The notes under the pieces: model-generated | Databases searched by the model: none | Seen by the model: the letters and a program-made list of their open reading frames with translations, nothing else | Told to the model about the DNA's origin: nothing | DNA from: an uncultured bacterium | Lineage (GTDB): Bacteria > Desulfobacterota > BSN033 > UBA1163 | NCBI GenBank assembly: GCA_938002255.1 | Contig: CALLAL010000001.1 | Coordinates: 1 to 64,000 of the forward strand | Direction of reading: 5' to 3' | Length of the DNA stretch: 64,000 nt | Shown: in pieces, positions 25,901-34,143 of the stretch | How the letters are laid out: each line of letters begins with the position of its first letter | Position numbering within the stretch: the stretch's first letter is position 1 | Translations under genes and position numbers: made by a program

Positions 25901-26830
25901 ATGTTTCAGTACGTCTTAAAACGTCTCCTTTCAACCCTTCCGGTTCTGATCGGGATATCCCTTCTTCTCTTCTTTATGTTACGGATGCTGCCGGGTGATC
26001 CGGCGCAGGTTCTTGCTGGCCAGATGGCTTCTCAAGAGGATATCCAGAGCATTCGGCAGCAACTCGGTTTCGACAAACCCATCTTCGTTCAATTTGGCTT
26101 ATTTCTGAGCCGTTTAATCCGCTTTGATCTTGGACGCTCCGCACGGACTCAGAATCCGGTGTTGGAAGAGATCGGGTCAAGGCTCCCCAATACCGTCCTG
26201 CTTGCGGTGGCTGCCATTACGCTCGCCTGTCTCTTCGGGATTCCCGCCGGAATCATTTCAGCCGTGAGGCGTTATACCTGGATTGATTATCTCTTCACTT
26301 CAATGGCCCTCTTTGGTATCTCCATGCCTGTTTTCTGGCTCGGATTGATGCTGGTGGTAGTCTTCTCCGTTCTGCTCAAGTGGCTTCCAGCAGGTGGAAC
26401 GGGAAGTTTTAAACACATCATTCTTCCTTCCTTCACCCTTGCCGCTTTTGTCGTTGCCTTTATTACCCGGATGACCCGTGCGAGTATGATGGAAGCTCTT
26501 TCTCAAGATTATATCACGACGGCGCGTTCCAAGGGACTCAAAGAGCAGATGGTCATCATCAAACATGCGCTTAAGAATGCTCTCATCCCGATCATCACGG
26601 TTGTGGGCCTTCAGTTTGGACTTCTTCTTGGTGGGGCGGTCCTCACGGAGACGGTCTTTGCTTGGCCGGGTATGGGACGGCTCATCGTCGATTCAATCCT
26701 TGCCCGAGATTATCCTGTGATACAGGGAGCCATTCTGATTTTTGGACTCCTTTATATTCTGGTCAATCTGGTGGTGGATCTGATCTATGCCTATATCGAC
26801 CCGAGGATCAGATATGATGGAAGAAAATGA
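25901..26830 (+). CDS. dppB: dipeptide-type ABC permease DppB
   Basis: A 309-aa inner-membrane permease with six hydrophobic segments. The N-terminus YVLKRLLSTLPVLIGISLLLFFMLRMLPGDPA is diagnostic of DppB/OppB, as is the EAA loop ARSKGLKEQMVIIKHALKNALIPIIT. It forms the channel with DppC. A 132-bp AT-rich spacer follows before dppC. Confidence 0.95.
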   Translation: MFQYVLKRLLSTLPVLIGISLLLFFMLRMLPGDPAQVLAGQMASQEDIQSIRQQLGFDKPIFVQFGLFLSRLIRFDLGRSARTQNPVLEEIGSRLPNTVLLAVAAITLACLFGIPAGIISAVRRYTWIDYLFTSMALFGISMPVFWLGLMLVVVFSVLLKWLPAGGTGSFKHIILPSFTLAAFVVAFITRMTRASMMEALSQDYITTARSKGLKEQMVIIKHALKNALIPIITVVGLQFGLLLGGAVLTETVFAWPGMGRLIVDSILARDYPVIQGAILIFGLLYILVNLVVDLIYAYIDPRIRYDGRK

Positions 26831-26962
26831 CAAATCGCATAAAGGTCAAAGTTCGAATAAATTTCGACTTCTAACGTTCAGAGGTAAAACTATTTTTTAA
26901 TATAGAGCGATTTGGCATTGGTTTAAAATTTGGACTTTGACCTTTGGATTTTCCAGTTCGAT
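26831..26962. repeat. AT-rich hairpin spacer between dppB and dppC
   Basis: AAAGGTCAAAGT (26841-26852) is the exact complement of ACTTTGACCTTT (26934-26945), and CAAATCGC/GCGATTTG nests partly with it, so the whole spacer can fold back on itself. It is one of several AT-rich fold-back spacers in this window. Confidence 0.5.
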
Positions 26963-27811
26963 ATGGATTCCTCAAAACCTCAACGCTCACTGATCTGGAT
27001 AAAGTTTAAGAGAAATCGAGCAGCCCTTTTCGGTAGCTTCTTGATTTTGATCTACTTGGCTGTTGCCCTTCTGGCTCCGGTTCTCTTTCCTGGAAATCCA
27101 TCGGCTCCCAATCTCATGAAATCGCTGGAACGGCCTTCCCTGAAACACCCTCTGGGTACGGATGAATTGGGACGCTCCATCCTGGGCCGGATCCTATACG
27201 GCTCCCGCATATCCCTATTGATCGCTATCGGTGTGGTTTGTGTTGGGTTATTGGTCGGTGTTCCCCTCGGGCTCATTTCAGGGTACTACGGAGGCAAGAT
27301 CGATTTTGTCATTCAACGAGTCACCGACACCCTGCTGGCCTTTCCAGGTTTTCTGTTAGCTCTGGCCCTGGTGGCCGTCTTGGGCGTGGGGCTTAAAAAT
27401 ACGATCGTCTCAGTGGGGATCAGCATGGTACCCATCTATATTCGCCTGGTCCGGGGTTGCACTCTCGGGGTGAGAGAACAGACCTATGTAGAGGCAGCCC
27501 GGGCCATGGGCACACGCAACGGGATCATTCTGATCCGACACATTTTGCCCAATGTCTTAACTCCAATCACCATACAGACAAGCCTTGGAATGGGCACAGC
27601 CATTCTCTTTGCCGCAGGTCTGGGTTTTCTTGGAATTGGAGTTCAACCGCCCACTCCTGAATGGGGCGCCATGCTGGGTTCTGGCCGGGCTTATTTATTT
27701 AATGCTCCGCATGTAGCAACCTTTCCAGGGATAGCGATTTTTCTCGCTGTTCTCGGGTTTAATCTTTCTGGAGACGGATTACGGGATATATTAGACCCAA
27801 GGTTCAAATGA
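26963..27811 (+). CDS. dppC: dipeptide-type ABC permease DppC
   Basis: A 283-aa inner-membrane permease. The N-terminal region [26 protein letters not shown], then [24 protein letters not shown] and the EAA loop [26 protein letters not shown], identify DppC/OppC. ATG 26963 is chosen; an upstream TTG at 26930 would place the first 11 codons inside the fold-back spacer. No clear ribosome site is visible. The stop overlaps dppD (ATGA). Confidence 0.93.
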   Translation: MDSSKPQRSLIWIKFKRNRAALFGSFLILIYLAVALLAPVLFPGNPSAPNLMKSLERPSLKHPLGTDELGRSILGRILYGSRISLLIAIGVVCVGLLVGVPLGLISGYYGGKIDFVIQRVTDTLLAFPGFLLALALVAVLGVGLKNTIVSVGISMVPIYIRLVRGCTLGVREQTYVEAARAMGTRNGIILIRHILPNVLTPITIQTSLGMGTAILFAAGLGFLGIGVQPPTPEWGAMLGSGRAYLFNAPHVATFPGIAIFLAVLGFNLSGDGLRDILDPRFK

Positions 27812-28788
27812 TGGAATTCCATTCTCTTCTCTCCATCAGAAATCTGAGGACCTGCTTTCATACTTATGAAGGGGTTGTGACAGCGGTGGATGGGATCGAT
27901 TTAGAAGTCTACCGGGGAGAGACCCTCGGAGTGGTAGGAGAAAGCGGGTGCGGTAAAAGCGTAACGGCTCTATCGATTCTCAGGCTACTTGCCTCGCCAC
28001 CTGCGGAGATAAAAGGGGAGATTCTTTTTGAGGAGAGAGACCTCCTCAAGATGAGCGTAGATGAGATACGGGAGATTCGAGGCAATGCCATCTCCATGAT
28101 CTTTCAGGAACCGATGACCTCACTCAATCCCGTCCTGACGATCGGAGAACAGATCTCCGAAGCCATCCGGCTCCATCAGGGGTTGACCCGACAGGAGGCA
28201 TGGGCAAAGGCCATCGAGATGCTTCAGATGGTCCAGATTTCTTCTGCAGAGGTGAGGGTTAATGAATATCCTCACAAGTTAAGCGGAGGGATGCGTCAAC
28301 GCGCAATGATCGCCATGGCTTTGTCCTGCCATCCGAGGTTGCTTCTGGCTGATGAACCGACCACAGCATTAGATGTGACCATCCAGGCCCAGATTGTGGA
28401 TTTAATGGAGCGCCTCAAGGAGGAGATCCATACCTCTGTTTTGTTAATCACTCACAACCTGGGTCTCATTGCAGAGATGGCCAGGCGGGTGGTGGTGATG
28501 TATGCAGGGAAAGTGGTTGAAGAGGCTTTGGTGGAAGATCTTTTTAGCGAGCCCCTCCATCCCTATACTCAGGGACTCTTGGGATCCATCCCATGGATAG
28601 GTCGGAAGATGGAGACGGGCAGAAGGCAGCTCCAGGAGATTCCGGGAATGGTTCCCAGCCTGCTTGAGATGCCCGAAGGATGCAGATTCCATCCTCGGTG
28701 TCCACGAGTCATGGAGGTATGTAAAGGAGAAGAACCTCCATTGGTTCAGAAAGAGGGCCGCCGGATATTGTGCTGGCTGTGGAAATGA
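27808..28788 (+). CDS. dppD: dipeptide-type ABC ATPase DppD
   Basis: A 326-aa ATPase. Walker A is GESGCGKS, Q-loop [11 protein letters not shown], signature [15 protein letters not shown], Walker [13 protein letters not shown] and H-loop ITHNLG. The C-terminal oligopeptide-transporter extension has the cysteine cluster CRFHPRCP...C...C typical of a [4Fe-4S]-type site in this family. It overlaps dppC by 4 bp. Confidence 0.95.
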   Translation: MMEFHSLLSIRNLRTCFHTYEGVVTAVDGIDLEVYRGETLGVVGESGCGKSVTALSILRLLASPPAEIKGEILFEERDLLKMSVDEIREIRGNAISMIFQEPMTSLNPVLTIGEQISEAIRLHQGLTRQEAWAKAIEMLQMVQISSAEVRVNEYPHKLSGGMRQRAMIAMALSCHPRLLLADEPTTALDVTIQAQIVDLMERLKEEIHTSVLLITHNLGLIAEMARRVVVMYAGKVVEEALVEDLFSEPLHPYTQGLLGSIPWIGRKMETGRRQLQEIPGMVPSLLEMPEGCRFHPRCPRVMEVCKGEEPPLVQKEGRRILCWLWK

Positions 28789-28890
28789 GTTCTGAACATG
28801 AGGTCATCAAGGAAAAATTCAAATCATATATTTCAAATTAAAAACCTTCTAATTGAAAATTTGAAATGTGAAATCTGACATGGCTGACCT
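28789..28890. repeat. AT-rich hairpin spacer between dppD and dppF
   Basis: Outer arms AGGTCA (28801-28806)/TGACCT (28885-28890) and inner arms TTTCAAATT (28831-28839)/AATTTGAAA (28858-28866) let most of this spacer fold back. It resembles the spacers at 26831-26962 and 39450-39649 in base composition and motif content. Confidence 0.45.
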
Positions 28891-29859
28891 ATGGATCCTA
28901 TTCCCCTTCTCCAAGTTAAGCACCTGAAAAAATATTTTCCTGTTCGGAAAGGAATCTTTTCAAAAAGAATCGGATGGGTGCAGGCAGTGGAAGAGATCAG
29001 TTTTCACCTCCATTCAGGGGAGACCCTTGGATTGGTGGGAGAGAGCGGATGCGGGAAGACCACGGTGGGCAGGTGTATTCTTCGACTTCTTGAGCCTGAT
29101 GCAGGAGAAATTTGGTTCGAAGGTGAAGATCTTTTAAGGATGGATGCGGAATCGCTCCGAAAGGTCAGAGCCAGACTCCAGATCATCTTCCAGGATCCTT
29201 ACTCCTCCTTGAATCCCCGGATGACTGCAGGAGAGATCATTGCAGAACCCATTCGCAACCACACCCGCTGTTCACGAAAGGAGATCCAGGACCAGGTTTC
29301 TTTTCTCATGGATAAGGTGGGGCTTCATCCGGAACAGGCGCATCGATTTCCTCATGAGTTCAGCGGCGGCCAGCGTCAACGGATTGGTATTGCACGGGCC
29401 TTGGCCCTCCATCCCAGGCTGATTATCTGCGATGAACCTGTGTCCGCTCTCGATGTTTCCATCCAGGCACAGGTGATCAACCTTCTGGTCAACCTCCAGG
29501 AGGAAATGGGGCTTTCCTATCTCTTCATCGCACATGATTTGAGCGTGGTGGAGCATATCAGCGACCGGGTGGCTGTGATGTACCTTGGGAAGATCGTTGA
29601 GCTGGCAAAGGATACCGTTCTCTATAGCTCACCCAAACATCCCTATACAGAGGCGCTCCTCTCAGCTGTTCCTATTCCCAACCCGAAGATGAAAAAACAG
29701 AGGATTCTCCTTCAGGGAGAGATTCCCAGTCCGATCAACCTTCCAAAGGGATGTCGATTTTATAGCAGATGCTCCTATCGAATGGACCACTGCAGAGAGG
29801 TTGATCCAGAGTTCAAGGACTTAGGTGAAGGACATTGGGTCGCCTGTCATCTTTACTGA
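28891..29859 (+). CDS. dppF: dipeptide-type ABC ATPase DppF
   Basis: A 322-aa ATPase. Walker A is GESGCGKTT, Q-loop FQDPYSSLNPR, signature FSGGQRQRIGIARAL, Walker B LIICDEPVSALD and H-loop IAHDLS. The C-terminal cysteine cluster CRFYSRCSYRMDHC is present, as in DppD. It is the last gene of the dpp set and converges on the nitroreductase gene with no gap. Confidence 0.95.
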   Translation: MDPIPLLQVKHLKKYFPVRKGIFSKRIGWVQAVEEISFHLHSGETLGLVGESGCGKTTVGRCILRLLEPDAGEIWFEGEDLLRMDAESLRKVRARLQIIFQDPYSSLNPRMTAGEIIAEPIRNHTRCSRKEIQDQVSFLMDKVGLHPEQAHRFPHEFSGGQRQRIGIARALALHPRLIICDEPVSALDVSIQAQVINLLVNLQEEMGLSYLFIAHDLSVVEHISDRVAVMYLGKIVELAKDTVLYSSPKHPYTEALLSAVPIPNPKMKKQRILLQGEIPSPINLPKGCRFYSRCSYRMDHCREVDPEFKDLGEGHWVACHLY

Positions 29860-30699
29860 TTAAAAAATTTTAAAACCTGCATTTTGAATCGATTCTTTTA
29901 TCCGGTGGTTCATGCGGACCATCACTTTGGTGGGATACCTTACTTTAAAGAGGAATTGGGCGTTGTTCTGAATATCGAGTCGTTTCATCTCCTTCTTCAC
30001 GCGGTCTAAAAATCTGGTGGTCTCCTGCTTTTCTGCCTCAAGGGCTTCAACGAAGGCTCTTTCAAGATACTTCTCCATGTCCTCATCGATCTTGCCATAC
30101 TTGTCATCGAAGGCTTTTTGAATCGCTTCTTTCTCTAAGGGTTGGTATTTCTCATGGTGGGTGATCGTCTCTCTCTTCAATTTGGGAATGTGCTGAGGAA
30201 TCGATTTCGGGTACCCGAGGCAAAGGACCATCAGGGGAAGGACATATTCAGGGATTTGAAAATATTTTCTTGTCTCATCGATCTCATGCTGAATAGAACC
30301 GATGTAGACCGAGCCGAGCCCCAGGCTCTCAGCAAGGATGACCACATTCTGGGCAGCAGCCATCAGGTCTGCGTAGGCAATAAGAAAGTGATTAAGCGCC
30401 TGCTCACCTCTGAAATCAGTCTGACACAATTCTGCCCACTTCTTAACTCGATAAAAATCGAGACAGAAGATCATAGAAAGGGGAGCATTCTTGACCCAGG
30501 GTTGACCTCCTGCCAGTTCGGAAAGCTTATTTCTTGACTCTGGATTGCGTACGACAATGATCGAGAGAGGTTGGATGTTACCTCCGGAAGGAGCGTTATT
30601 GGCCACATCCATCAGTTTTTCGATCACCGATTCAGGAACCTCTCGATCGTGAAATGCCCTGACTGACCTTCGCTTCATCATCAATTCGTAGGTGTCCAT
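29860..30699 (-). CDS. nitroreductase-family flavoprotein
   Basis: A 279-aa FMN-dependent oxidoreductase. The N-terminal MMKRRSVRAFHDREVPESVIEKLMDVANNAPSGGN pattern places phosphate-binding arginines and the NAPSGGN loop as in the family. The C-terminal third (about residues 190-279, rich in Lys/Glu) is longer than in minimal nitroreductases and is of unknown role. Such enzymes use NAD(P)H to reduce nitro groups, quinones or enones; the natural substrate is not evident. It has its own promoter (30732-30760), which overlaps the -35 region of the divergent trp-like leader. Confidence 0.85.
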   Translation of the reverse strand: MDTYELMMKRRSVRAFHDREVPESVIEKLMDVANNAPSGGNIQPLSIIVVRNPESRNKLSELAGGQPWVKNAPLSMIFCLDFYRVKKWAELCQTDFRGEQALNHFLIAYADLMAAAQNVVILAESLGLGSVYIGSIQHEIDETRKYFQIPEYVLPLMVLCLGYPKSIPQHIPKLKRETITHHEKYQPLEKEAIQKAFDDKYGKIDEDMEKYLERAFVEALEAEKQETTRFLDRVKKEMKRLDIQNNAQFLFKVRYPTKVMVRMNHRIKESIQNAGFKIF

Positions 30700-30731
30700 G
30701 GACCTTCCTTTCTCTCCAAACGGTCTGTATG

Positions 30732-30760
30732 AGATTAACAGAGAGTTTCCATCTTGACAA
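30732..30760 (-). promoter_or_regulatory. promoter of the nitroreductase gene
   Basis: Reading leftwards, TTGTCA (30760-30755), a 17-bp spacer and TAATCT (30737-30732). Its -35 box shares bases with the divergent TTGACA at 30754-30759, because CTTGACAAG is nearly palindromic. Confidence 0.65.
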
Positions 30761-30782
30761 GTCGTTTGAAATTTGCTAAAAG
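30754..30782 (+). promoter_or_regulatory. promoter of the trp-like leader and trpD-like gene
   Basis: TTGACA (30754-30759), a 17-bp spacer and TAAAAG (30777-30782) precede the leader peptide start by about 37 bp. Confidence 0.7.
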
Positions 30783-30819
30783 AAAAAACACGGGTTAGAA
30801 AAAATCAAAGGAGGATCGA

Positions 30820-30891
30820 TTGAGGTTAAAGAAGATATACTGGTGGTGCTGGCAGAATTATAGAGGGGAGGTCTGCCCGGCACCGTTCTAA
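30820..30891 (+). CDS. tryptophan-rich leader peptide
   Basis: A 23-codon frame from TTG 30820 to TAA 30889-30891, with a perfect-looking ribosome site AAAGGAGG (30807-30814) 5 nt upstream. The product begins MRLKKIYWWCWQNY, with three Trp codons within four positions (30841-30852), a composition expected of a trp attenuation leader. The Trp codons lie in the 5' arm of the first downstream hairpin. The gene it leads into is a TrpD homologue 168 bp further on. The non-ATG start is the main weakness. Confidence 0.65.
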   Translation: MRLKKIYWWCWQNYRGEVCPAPF

Positions 30892-31030
30892 TTTTTCAAA
30901 TTGAATCAAGAGGCCATGGGCGGCTTCCCTGCCTGCGATAGGCAGGCCGACCCCCATGGCCTTTTTTCTTTTTGCCTGTTTTGGAGAAAGGATTTCAAAG
31001 GCTATGGAAATCATCCATAGCCTTTTTTAT
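30845..31030 (+). promoter_or_regulatory. attenuator-like hairpins upstream of the trpD-like gene
   Basis: Hairpin 1:2 pairs GGTGCTGGCAGA (30845-30856, over the Trp codons) with TCTGCCCGGCACC (30872-30884), with one bulged C. A terminator-like hairpin pairs GGCCATGGG (30912-30920) with CCCATGGCC (30953-30961) and ends in six T (30962-30967). An alternative pairing of GGTCTGCC (30870-30877) with GGCAGGCC (30941-30948) would compete with the upper part of that hairpin. A second terminator, GGCTATGG/CCATAGCC with a T-run, lies at about 31000-31027. The layout matches ribosome-stalling attenuation, though the antiterminator would not disrupt the whole terminator stem. Confidence 0.55.
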
Positions 31031-31059
31031 TTCTAAAATCCAAATAAAAGGAGAAGAAA

Positions 31060-32154
31060 ATGATTAAAGAAGCGATTGGCAAACTGGTGTTGAGGAAAGA
31101 TTTGACGGACGAAGAGATGATAGAATCCATGAGGGAAATCGTATCCAGAAAGGCATCCATAGCGGGGATAGCGGCCTTCCTCACCGCATTGAGGATGAAA
31201 GGAGAGACCCCCGAAGAGATCACAGCAGGAGCAAAGGTGATCAAGGAGAAATCTTTAAGACTTCCTTTAGGAGAAGAAGCCATCTGTCTGGACAGGGAAG
31301 AGATCACGGTTGAGAGGGAAACCATACTAAGCACGGCAAAAGATTTTTCGGGAGAGACTACCATCTTCAATATCTCAACAGCGACCGCCCTGGTCGTGGC
31401 AGGAGGGGGGGTAAAGGTGGCAAAATATGTTAGAACACCTGCCCCACCTCTTTGCGGTTGCGCCAATGTCGTTGCAGCTCTGGGAGTCCATCTTGACTTA
31501 ACGCCCAGTCAGATTGAAAGATGTTTCAAAACCCTGGGCATCTGTTTTTTTCATGACCCTCTGGTCCACAATGGAATGGATCACCTTCTTGCTCTTCGAA
31601 AGAAGATTGGCATCCGGTCCCTTCTCAATCTCATTGACCCACTCATCAATCCTGGAGGGGCAACCACCCAGATACTGGGCGTTTATGACCCCAATCTAAC
31701 AGAAACGATGGCCATTGTTCTTGGTAACCTCGGAATCAAAAGAGGGCTTGTGGTTCATGGAAAGGACACACTGGATGAGATGAGCATCACAGGAGAAACG
31801 AAAGTGACTGAGTTGAGAGAGGGGATAGTGAAGACCTATACGATCAGCCCGGAGGACTTTGGCCTGCGGCGATGGGGAGTTGGTGAGATCAAAGGAGGAA
31901 CGAAAGAGGAGAATGCAAAGATGATTCGCAAGATCTTGGAGGGGGAGAGAGGAGGAGGGAGGGAGGTTACCCTGTTAAATGCCGCTTCCGCCTTTTATAT
32001 GGCTGGAAGGGTAAAAGACCTTAAGGAAGGAATTGGAATGGCAGAGGAAGCCATTGATTCGGGGAACGCTTTTAAAACTCTCGAAAGGCTCATTCGTTTT
32101 ACCAATTCAGAAAACCGATTCGTGAGAGGCGAACTGACAACAGAGATGAGATAA
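31060..32154 (+). CDS. divergent anthranilate phosphoribosyltransferase homologue (TrpD-like)
   Basis: A 364-aa protein of the TrpD/thymidine phosphorylase fold. The small helical domain (residues 1-65) and later blocks are family-like: NISTATA (104-110), a PLINPGG segment equivalent to the PLTNP motif, and HGKDTLDEMSI with the Asp-Glu metal pair. But the PRPP-binding GTGGD motif is replaced by AKDFSGE (93-99), and KHGN by KYVR (122-125), so the usual transferase chemistry is doubtful. AAAGGAGAAG precedes the ATG. The Trp-rich leader upstream argues for tryptophan-linked control. It may be a real but divergent TrpD or a neofunctionalised paralogue. No other trp gene is in the window. Confidence 0.7.
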   Translation: MIKEAIGKLVLRKDLTDEEMIESMREIVSRKASIAGIAAFLTALRMKGETPEEITAGAKVIKEKSLRLPLGEEAICLDREEITVERETILSTAKDFSGETTIFNISTATALVVAGGGVKVAKYVRTPAPPLCGCANVVAALGVHLDLTPSQIERCFKTLGICFFHDPLVHNGMDHLLALRKKIGIRSLLNLIDPLINPGGATTQILGVYDPNLTETMAIVLGNLGIKRGLVVHGKDTLDEMSITGETKVTELREGIVKTYTISPEDFGLRRWGVGEIKGGTKEENAKMIRKILEGERGGGREVTLLNAASAFYMAGRVKDLKEGIGMAEEAIDSGNAFKTLERLIRFTNSENRFVRGELTTEMR

Positions 32155-32159
32155 AGGGT

Positions 32160-32385
32160 GTAACCCCTCAGTGATGGGGTGTTTGCAGTTTAAAAGGGTT
32201 GGAACGTTCCTCCTCCAAAACCTTGAATAGCGGTTATAAAAGGTTATCCTCATCGAAGCCCTCATGCCCTTTGAGTCGGATTTTTTTGAATCAGATGGGG
32301 TCGTTTTGACGAACAGAGGTTTCGCTTAAAGGTTTTTCCGAGGCAACCTCCCAACCCTTTTTTATTTCTTTAACTGAGGGGTTAC
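32160..32385. mobile_element. 226-bp MITE-like element, copy A
   Basis: Perfect 13-bp terminal inverted repeats GTAACCCCTCAGT (32160-32172) and ACTGAGGGGTTAC (32373-32385). The interior contains the palindrome GGAACGTTCC and is closely similar along its whole length to copies B and C, all exactly 226 bp. The -35 box of the thiolase promoter begins 20 bp after its last base (19 bp between). The frame that is open in copies B and C is broken by an early TAA here. Confidence 0.85.
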
Positions 32386-32404
32386 TAAAGGGTCTCTTTT
32401 TTTA

Positions 32405-32433
32405 TTGACAGGGGTGGGAAATCGGTTTATTGA
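32405..32433 (+). promoter_or_regulatory. promoter of the lone thiolase gene
   Basis: TTGACA (32405-32410), a 17-bp spacer and TATTGA (32428-32433), 31 bp before the thiolase ATG. The T-rich run just upstream of the -35 could act as an UP element. The -35 lies 19 bp from the end of MITE-like copy A. Confidence 0.7.
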
Positions 32434-32464
32434 ATCAACAACAATCCTAAAAAAGGGGGATGCT

Positions 32465-33688
32465 ATGGGACAGGGTGATGTTGTTGTGGTGAGTGCGGTG
32501 CGAACACCTTTTGGGAAATTTGGAGGAACCCTTAGAGACATTCCTTCAATTGACCTTGGAGCCATGGTGATTCGAGAAGTTCTCCAGCGAGTCAATATAA
32601 AAGGGGAAGAAGTGGAAGAGACCTATTATGGGGTTGCCGTACCAGGGGAGGTGGGGCTTGAGACTGATGTTCCAGCCAGGCAAGCCACGCTTAAGGCAGG
32701 GTTTCCAGGAGATTCCATCTCCATTACACTGGACCGAGCCTGCTGTTCATCGATGGCGGCCGTGAGGCTGGGGTATCGGGCGATCAAAGCCGGGGAAATT
32801 GAAATTGCCCTGGGAGTTGGAGCTGAAAATATGAGTCGAACCCCGCTGATTGTCCCGCCTTATGTTCGATGGGGAAGTCGGTTGGGAAACATCGAGGTCT
32901 GGGATGGTCTCTTTGAGCTGGGATACAAAGGATTTAATCCTGTCTCGGTTGATACCGGTGAGGTTGCACTCGAATATGGAGTCAGCCGGGAGGACCAAGA
33001 CCGCTGGGCTTATGAAAGTCAAATGAAATATGACAGGGCTTTTAAAGAGGGAAAATTTAAGGTAGGGGAGGAGTTGATGAGGGTTGAAATTCCCCAGGGG
33101 AAAAAACCTCCCCTCCTTTTTGAAAAGGATGAGTTTCCAAAACCGGATACCACGATGGAAAGACTTGCTAAGCTGCCAACGGTCTATGGAAGCCCCACAG
33201 TAACTGCGGGCAATGCCCCTGGGCTTGATACGGGCGCTTCAGCTATTCTTATCATGAGCGAAAGGAAAGCCAAAGAGAAGGGACTTAAACCTCTTGCCAG
33301 AATCATTTCCATGATTGCCACCGCTACTGCTCCGAGATTGATTGCTGCCATTCCGGGATTTACCATTCAGAGGGTTCTTGAGAAAGCAGGTCTCCGTCTC
33401 GACCAGATGGATTTAATCGAGGTCAATGAAGCCTTTGCCGCCATGCCACTCGTAAGTGCCAAGATTCTGTCGAACGGTCATCCCGAAAAGATGAAAAAGA
33501 TCCTTGAAAAAACAAATGTGAATGGAGGTGCCATTGCTATTGGACATCCTGTAGGGGCAAGTGGGGCAAGAATATTGATGACCCTGATTTACGAATTGAG
33601 AAGAAGGGGTGGTGGGATGGGGGTGGCTTCCATCTGTGGAGGATTAGCCCAGGGCGAAGGCGCCATCATTCAGGTGGATGGAGAATAG
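32465..33688 (+). CDS. thiolase-family acetyl-CoA acyltransferase
   Basis: A 407-aa thiolase that cleaves 3-ketoacyl-CoA or condenses acyl-CoAs. The nucleophile is Cys94 (RACCSSMAAV). The His motif is NGGAIAIGHPVGASGAR, and the C-terminal Cys is in ICGGLAQGEG, a variant of the usual CxGGGxG. ATG 32465 has AGGGGGATGCT upstream and is preferred over a TTG at 32405 that lies in the promoter. It is transcribed alone, with its promoter 19 bp from MITE-like copy A. A degradative or acetoacetyl-CoA role is likely, given the neighbouring beta-oxidation genes. Confidence 0.9.
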   Translation: MGQGDVVVVSAVRTPFGKFGGTLRDIPSIDLGAMVIREVLQRVNIKGEEVEETYYGVAVPGEVGLETDVPARQATLKAGFPGDSISITLDRACCSSMAAVRLGYRAIKAGEIEIALGVGAENMSRTPLIVPPYVRWGSRLGNIEVWDGLFELGYKGFNPVSVDTGEVALEYGVSREDQDRWAYESQMKYDRAFKEGKFKVGEELMRVEIPQGKKPPLLFEKDEFPKPDTTMERLAKLPTVYGSPTVTAGNAPGLDTGASAILIMSERKAKEKGLKPLARIISMIATATAPRLIAAIPGFTIQRVLEKAGLRLDQMDLIEVNEAFAAMPLVSAKILSNGHPEKMKKILEKTNVNGGAIAIGHPVGASGARILMTLIYELRRRGGGMGVASICGGLAQGEGAIIQVDGE

Positions 33689-34083
33689 GTTACCCTATCA
33701 TTTGTAACCCCGGTGCCTTTTACACAATAATTTTACACAATAGGGAGGCCAGTCAACGGAAACAAGGTATTTCTCTTTTCACCGCTTGATCAACTTTTCC
33801 CCCTTTGTTTTGCTGACCCCGGTGAAGGTGCTGGAAAGACATAGATAGTTTCATCTTCATTGATTTCAGATATGTAGGAACCAGTAAACCAATTAAGTAT
33901 TTAAGTTTTTTTCTGATCAACTCCTCCGTAGGTGATTGGTGGGTAGCCGAATCTTTCAAAACCCTTCTTATTTCAATTTTGATAACCTATTGTTAATATT
34001 ATAAATAATTCATTAAAGTCTGATCTAAAACGGGCTTGACGGTGATAGGTTTTTTCCTCTCTTTTATAGACATTAAAAATAAC
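33689..34083. other. intergenic stretch with possible decayed coding sequence
   Basis: This holds a small hairpin GGTTAC/GTAACC (33688-33719). On the minus strand, from about 33975 to 33790, one frame looks protein-like (ERFGYPPITYGGVDQKKT, then INEDETIYVFPAP after a stop), which may be the remains of a gene. I recognise no family. The rest is AT-rich without features. Confidence 0.25.
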
Positions 34084-34112
34084 TTGACAAGGAAAGTGGG
34101 GCTGTGATAGAA
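34084..34112 (+). promoter_or_regulatory. promoter of the TetR-MBL-fadNAE-like operon
   Basis: TTGACA (34084-34089), a 17-bp spacer and ATAGAA (34107-34112), about 31 bp upstream of the TetR start. The A-rich AAAAATAAC lies just before the -35. No clear TetR palindrome could be picked out here. Confidence 0.6.
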
Positions 34113-34143
34113 AACTGAAAGTTAAATAAGGTTTCTATTGATT

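Noticed and set aside
30845-30884. Strong hairpin considered as a metabolite riboswitch aptamer
   Set aside because: It overlaps the Trp codons of a well-placed leader peptide, and I could not match it to the conserved core of any known riboswitch. Attenuation explains it better.
32465-33688. Lone thiolase as part of the fadNAE-like operon
   Set aside because: A 455-bp gap with its own downstream promoter separates it from the TetR gene, and it has its own promoter at 32405.
33704-33835. GTAACCCCGGTG and GACCCCGGTG as ends of a fourth 226-bp element
   Set aside because: The two are direct rather than inverted, the spacing is wrong, and the interior has no match to the family.
33753-33959. 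Minus-strand 68-aa reading frame between the thiolase and TetR genes
   Set aside because: No ribosome site, no recognisable motif, and another frame in the same place looks more protein-like but is broken. I treat the stretch as possible debris only.
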